Assembly: GCA_022865845.1 (NCBI GenBank)
Contig: JALHUC010000241.1
Span: 1-8,656 of the forward strand
Reading direction: 5' to 3'
DNA: 8,656 nt
Origin: a bacterium
Lineage (GTDB): Bacteria > BMS3Abin14
This document shows, one piece after another, positions 7,443-8,656 of the stretch (positions within the stretch are counted from its first letter, which is position 1; each line of letters begins with the position of its first letter). The position numbers and the translations under genes are program-made. Under the pieces are notes generated by a model. The model ran no database searches, had not been told where the DNA came from, and saw only the letters and a list, made by a program, of their open reading frames with translations.

Positions 7443-7468
7443 CACACTTACCATAGAATAGCCTGCTG

Positions 7469-7481
7469 TAAACAAATGATT
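7469..7481 (-). promoter_or_regulatory. Possible IHF-binding site
   Basis: Minus-strand AATCATTTGTTTA matches the IHF consensus WATCAR-N4-TTR except at one position. It lies around -53 to -65, between the enhancer palindrome and the sigma-54 promoter, where DNA bending by IHF is commonly needed. The motif is degenerate, so chance occurrence in this AT-rich stretch is quite possible. Confidence 0.4.
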
Positions 7482-7522
7482 TTCATTCAAGGGGGCAGGA
7501 AAGCCTAATATAATTTTACCGC

Positions 7523-7550
7523 CACTGTAACGCAACGTTGCGTTACAGTG
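7523..7550. promoter_or_regulatory. 28-bp perfect palindrome, likely enhancer (UAS) for a sigma-54 activator
   Basis: Each arm is CACTGTAACGCAAC and the two arms abut, giving 28 bp of uninterrupted dyad symmetry centred at 7536/7537. This is about 120 bp upstream of the predicted sigma-54 start, the classic distance for an upstream activating sequence. The TGTAACG...CGTTACA form resembles known binding sites of Fis-type activators. It sits directly after a fragment encoding such a helix-turn-helix. Confidence 0.7.
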
Positions 7551-7559
7551 CAACACTCC

Positions 7560-7750
7560 GTTCTGGCAGCCCGCTTTTTTGAGGCGGCGCCAGAGAGCGA
7601 CCCGGTGGATCCCGAGGATCCGGGCCGCCCTGCTCAGGCTCCCACTGGACTGATGGACGCCCGACGAATCTCTTCCGTCGTGCTCCGGGTGTGGGACGGG
7701 GCGCTGGCCGGTCTCCAGGAGACGCCCGGCAGTGTGAACGCGTCCCAACT
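7560..7750 (-). pseudogene. Remnant of a sigma-54-dependent activator (linker plus Fis-type HTH)
   Basis: Minus-strand codons at about 7575-7645 encode SGSLSRAARILGIHRVALWRRLKKAG, split here as SGSLSRAARILGI plus HRVALWRRLKKAG. This is a textbook C-terminal Fis-type (HTH_8) DNA-binding helix pair of NtrC-family activators. Just upstream, one frame over, is STTEEIRRAS (ending near 7655), the usual linker before that HTH. The two cannot be read in one frame, and several residues normally between them are missing, so a small deletion with a frameshift near 7655 is likely. No AAA+ ATPase domain follows upstream; the PPC gene is there instead. After the HTH the frame stays open to 7401 without the normal stop. 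A GTG at 7784 could open the HTH frame as a small protein, but it has no clear ribosome-binding site and overlaps the PPC stop. I consider it decayed. Confidence 0.6.
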
Positions 7751-7768
7751 GCCCCGGCGACGATAGCG

Positions 7769-8194
7769 CTATTTCACCGGCCACAATACGAGGCCGGTTT
7801 CATCATCAAACTCGCGCCTGAAAGGTTCACCTTCCAGCTCTTTGATGTGGTATTCCGCGGCGAAGATCCTCGTGCCGGGCATCAGGTGGCCGCCAAAACA
7901 GTTGCCCTGATCGTCGGACAGGATGGCATGGGCATGGACAAAGATCTCACCGTCCCTGAGGGAAATGTTGCCCGTACAAGAGACGATCTCAAGGCCTTTT
8001 TCCAGGTTAACGCAATCCATGTATTCACGATCATCCTGCTTGTAATATCCGAGGACAGCGGAGGATACAGCACCTATCGCCGACATCCAGCCGAACTTCA
8101 CATTCTCGTTTTGGCAGACCGCTGTCAGCGACCCGAGAAGGTCGCCGCCGAAGGGAAGCCTGCCGATGAGCACTCTACCCTTATTTACCCGCAA
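7769..8194 (-). CDS. PPC (DUF296) domain protein
   Basis: A 141-residue single-domain protein of the 'plants and prokaryotes conserved' (PPC/DUF296) family. Family features visible: GRLPFGGDLLGSL (11-23), FGWMSAIGAV (34-43), EIVSCTGNIS (69-78), VHAHAILSDDQG (86-97), GGHLMPGT (101-108) and AAEYHIKEL (112-120). His87, His89 and His103 form the conserved histidine set often proposed to bind metal. The family fold is a small trimer-forming domain; in plants it is joined to AT-hooks, but no DNA-binding motif is present here. The start is TTG (8194-8192): AAGGAG lies 8 bases upstream and the protein begins just before the conserved GRL motif. It lies 430 bases upstream of tctC, separated by the sigma-54 control region, so it is probably transcribed separately. 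Its cellular role is unknown. Confidence 0.9.
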   Translation of the reverse strand: MRVNKGRVLIGRLPFGGDLLGSLTAVCQNENVKFGWMSAIGAVSSAVLGYYKQDDREYMDCVNLEKGLEIVSCTGNISLRDGEIFVHAHAILSDDQGNCFGGHLMPGTRIFAAEYHIKELEGEPFRREFDDETGLVLWPVK

Positions 8195-8218
8195 CTTTCT
8201 TACTCCTTGTCGTGGTTA

Positions 8219-8270
8219 TCAGGTTCAGTCCTCGATCCTGCCCCGGCTCCACCGACCTGACCGAACCTGA
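8219..8270 (-). promoter_or_regulatory. Leader stem-loop upstream of the PPC gene
   Basis: The arms at 8219-8230 and 8259-8270 pair over 12 positions. On the minus-strand RNA the one non-Watson-Crick position becomes a G-U pair, while on the plus strand it is an A-C mismatch, so the structure fits transcription toward the PPC gene. The 28-base loop is GC-rich. The stem ends about ten bases before the AAGGAG site. It matches no riboswitch class that I recognise. Confidence 0.4.
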
Positions 8271-8274
8271 AACC

Positions 8275-8291
8275 GCCGGCAGTTCTCCGGC
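8275..8291. repeat. Short GCCGG inverted repeat
   Basis: GCCGG (8275-8279) and CCGGC (8287-8291) flank a seven-base loop next to the leader stem-loop. It is short and may be chance in GC-rich DNA. Confidence 0.25.
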
Positions 8292-8311
8292 ACCCCGTGT
8301 GCAGGGAAAGC

Positions 8312-8330
8312 AGGGCTGGCGGCAAGCCCT
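8312..8330. repeat. AGGGCT inverted repeat
   Basis: AGGGCT (8312-8317) and AGCCCT (8325-8330) can pair around a seven-base loop. It belongs to the series of hairpins that fills the gene-free stretch 8219-8636; no role can be assigned. Confidence 0.35.
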
Positions 8331-8426
8331 TGGAAAAGACATAATCTCACAGGACAACGCTTCTGGCACGACGATAATCCGGCACCCACGGCCTGTTTCG
8401 CAACCCGGGCTTAATATGGTCGCACT

Positions 8427-8463
8427 CCAGGAGTCTGTGCAGGGTTCTCCGACAGACTCCTGG
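8427..8463. repeat. 12-bp perfect hairpin
   Basis: CCAGGAGTCTGT (8427-8438) and its exact complement ACAGACTCCTGG (8452-8463) flank a 13-base loop. The stem is too long to be likely by chance. Neither strand has a T run after it, so it is not a typical intrinsic terminator. It could be a dispersed intergenic element or part of a long leader of the PPC transcript. Confidence 0.55.
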
Positions 8464-8469
8464 TCCCTG

Positions 8470-8488
8470 GTGCCTGGCTCCCAGGCAC
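8470..8488. repeat. GTGCCTGG hairpin
   Basis: GTGCCTGG (8470-8477) and CCAGGCAC (8481-8488) are separated by only three bases, giving a compact stem-loop seven bases after the 8427-8463 hairpin. The tandem arrangement suggests a structured intergenic repeat. Confidence 0.5.
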
Positions 8489-8527
8489 AAAGTACTAAAC
8501 TCTAGGTACCTGATTCCGTGTTTCCCC
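8489..8527. other. Gene-free link within the repeat region
   Basis: Between the tandem hairpins and the heptamer repeat I see no gene. A CTAGGTACCTG stretch near 8502-8512 contains the palindrome GGTACC, a kind of motif often seen in dispersed intergenic repeats. Confidence 0.2.
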
Positions 8528-8565
8528 TTTCTACTTGTTACATTCTACTTTCTACTTTCTACTTT
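8528..8565. repeat. TTCTACT heptamer tandem repeat
   Basis: Three head-to-tail copies of TTCTACT fill 8543-8563, followed by TT. A fourth related copy, TTTCTACTT, lies at 8528-8536 after a CCCC run. The result is a strongly pyrimidine-biased plus strand. It has the form of a small variable-number repeat; no coding role is visible. Confidence 0.7.
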
Positions 8566-8574
8566 GACAGGGTC

Positions 8575-8601
8575 GCAAAAAGTCCATTATTGGCTTTTTG
8601 C
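8575..8601. repeat. GCAAAAAG/CTTTTTGC hairpin
   Basis: GCAAAAAG (8575-8582) pairs with CTTTTTGC (8594-8601), with an inner CC/GG able to extend the stem past a bulge. Similar CGCAAAAAGTC...GGCTTTTTGC elements are, from memory, common intergenic repeats in Desulfobacterota-type genomes; this could not be checked. Confidence 0.5.
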
Positions 8602-8606
8602 TCCTC

Positions 8607-8636
8607 GGAAAGTGAAAAGTGTCATTTTCACTTTCC
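8607..8636. repeat. 12-bp GGAAAGTGAAAA hairpin
   Basis: GGAAAGTGAAAA (8607-8618) and TTTTCACTTTCC (8625-8636) pair perfectly around a six-base loop. The AT-rich, symmetrical stem could act as a weak terminator for a gene beyond the window edge or as part of the same dispersed repeat as the neighbouring hairpin. Confidence 0.5.
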
Positions 8637-8656
8637 TTACAAATCAATGACTTACA

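Noticed and set aside
7340..7447. In-frame N-terminal extension of tctC by 36 residues
   Set aside because: It would precede the signal peptide, covers the sigma-54 promoter, and the strong AAAGGAGG site points to the ATG at 7339.
8219..8291. Possible SRP RNA or known riboswitch, because of a GGTCAGGTC stretch on the minus strand
   Set aside because: The conserved SRP apical loop sequence is absent and the fold does not match riboswitch consensus elements that I know.
8181..8369. Minus-strand open frame of 62 codons upstream of the PPC gene
   Set aside because: Overlaps the PPC start and leader hairpins; cysteine/proline/arginine-rich sequence with no motif or convincing ribosome-binding site.
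8528..8565. CRISPR-like repeat
   Set aside because: Units are only seven bases and directly adjacent, with no spacers and no cas genes.

Overview
The window carries a tartrate (hydroxy-dicarboxylate) uptake and breakdown operon from a fairly GC-rich bacterium. All genes are on the minus strand, so transcription runs from high to low coordinates. The probable sigma-54 promoter, the oxygen-sensitive Fe-S tartrate dehydratase and the style of the intergenic repeats suggest an anaerobic or microaerophilic proteobacterium or Desulfobacterota-like organism. That placement is a weak inference; no rRNA or other marker is present.

Layout, in transcription order. 8656-8195: no gene, but many inverted repeats and a TTCTACT heptamer repeat. 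8194-7769: a PPC/DUF296 protein. 7750-7560: the broken C-terminal end (linker and Fis-type helix-turn-helix) of a sigma-54 activator. 7550-7428: a regulatory block with a 28-bp perfect palindrome (likely enhancer), a possible IHF site, and a -24/-12 sigma-54 promoter with consensus spacing. 7339-334: the operon tctC-tctA-tctB-ttuC-tarD-ttdA-ttdB. 333-141: no gene. 174-101: a sigma-70 promoter and repeat-rich operator for a GntR-family regulator whose first 28 codons (84-1) run off the window edge.

How the genes work together. TctC is a periplasmic solute receptor that delivers the acid to the TctAB membrane permease. Three unrelated enzyme types then act on tartrate. TtdAB is the [4Fe-4S] L(+)-tartrate dehydratase. 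TarD is an enolase-superfamily D(-)-tartrate dehydratase. TtuC is an NAD-dependent tartrate dehydrogenase/decarboxylase (family activities: L- and meso-tartrate, D-malate). Together they could convert all three tartrate stereoisomers to oxaloacetate or glycerate/pyruvate-level intermediates. Control appears layered: a sigma-54 promoter for the operon and a probably autoregulated GntR regulator next door.

I found no defence system, CRISPR array, transposase, tRNA or rRNA. The most interesting signals are the intact enhancer/sigma-54 promoter beside a decayed activator gene, the three-stereoisomer enzyme set, and the structured DNA at both ends.
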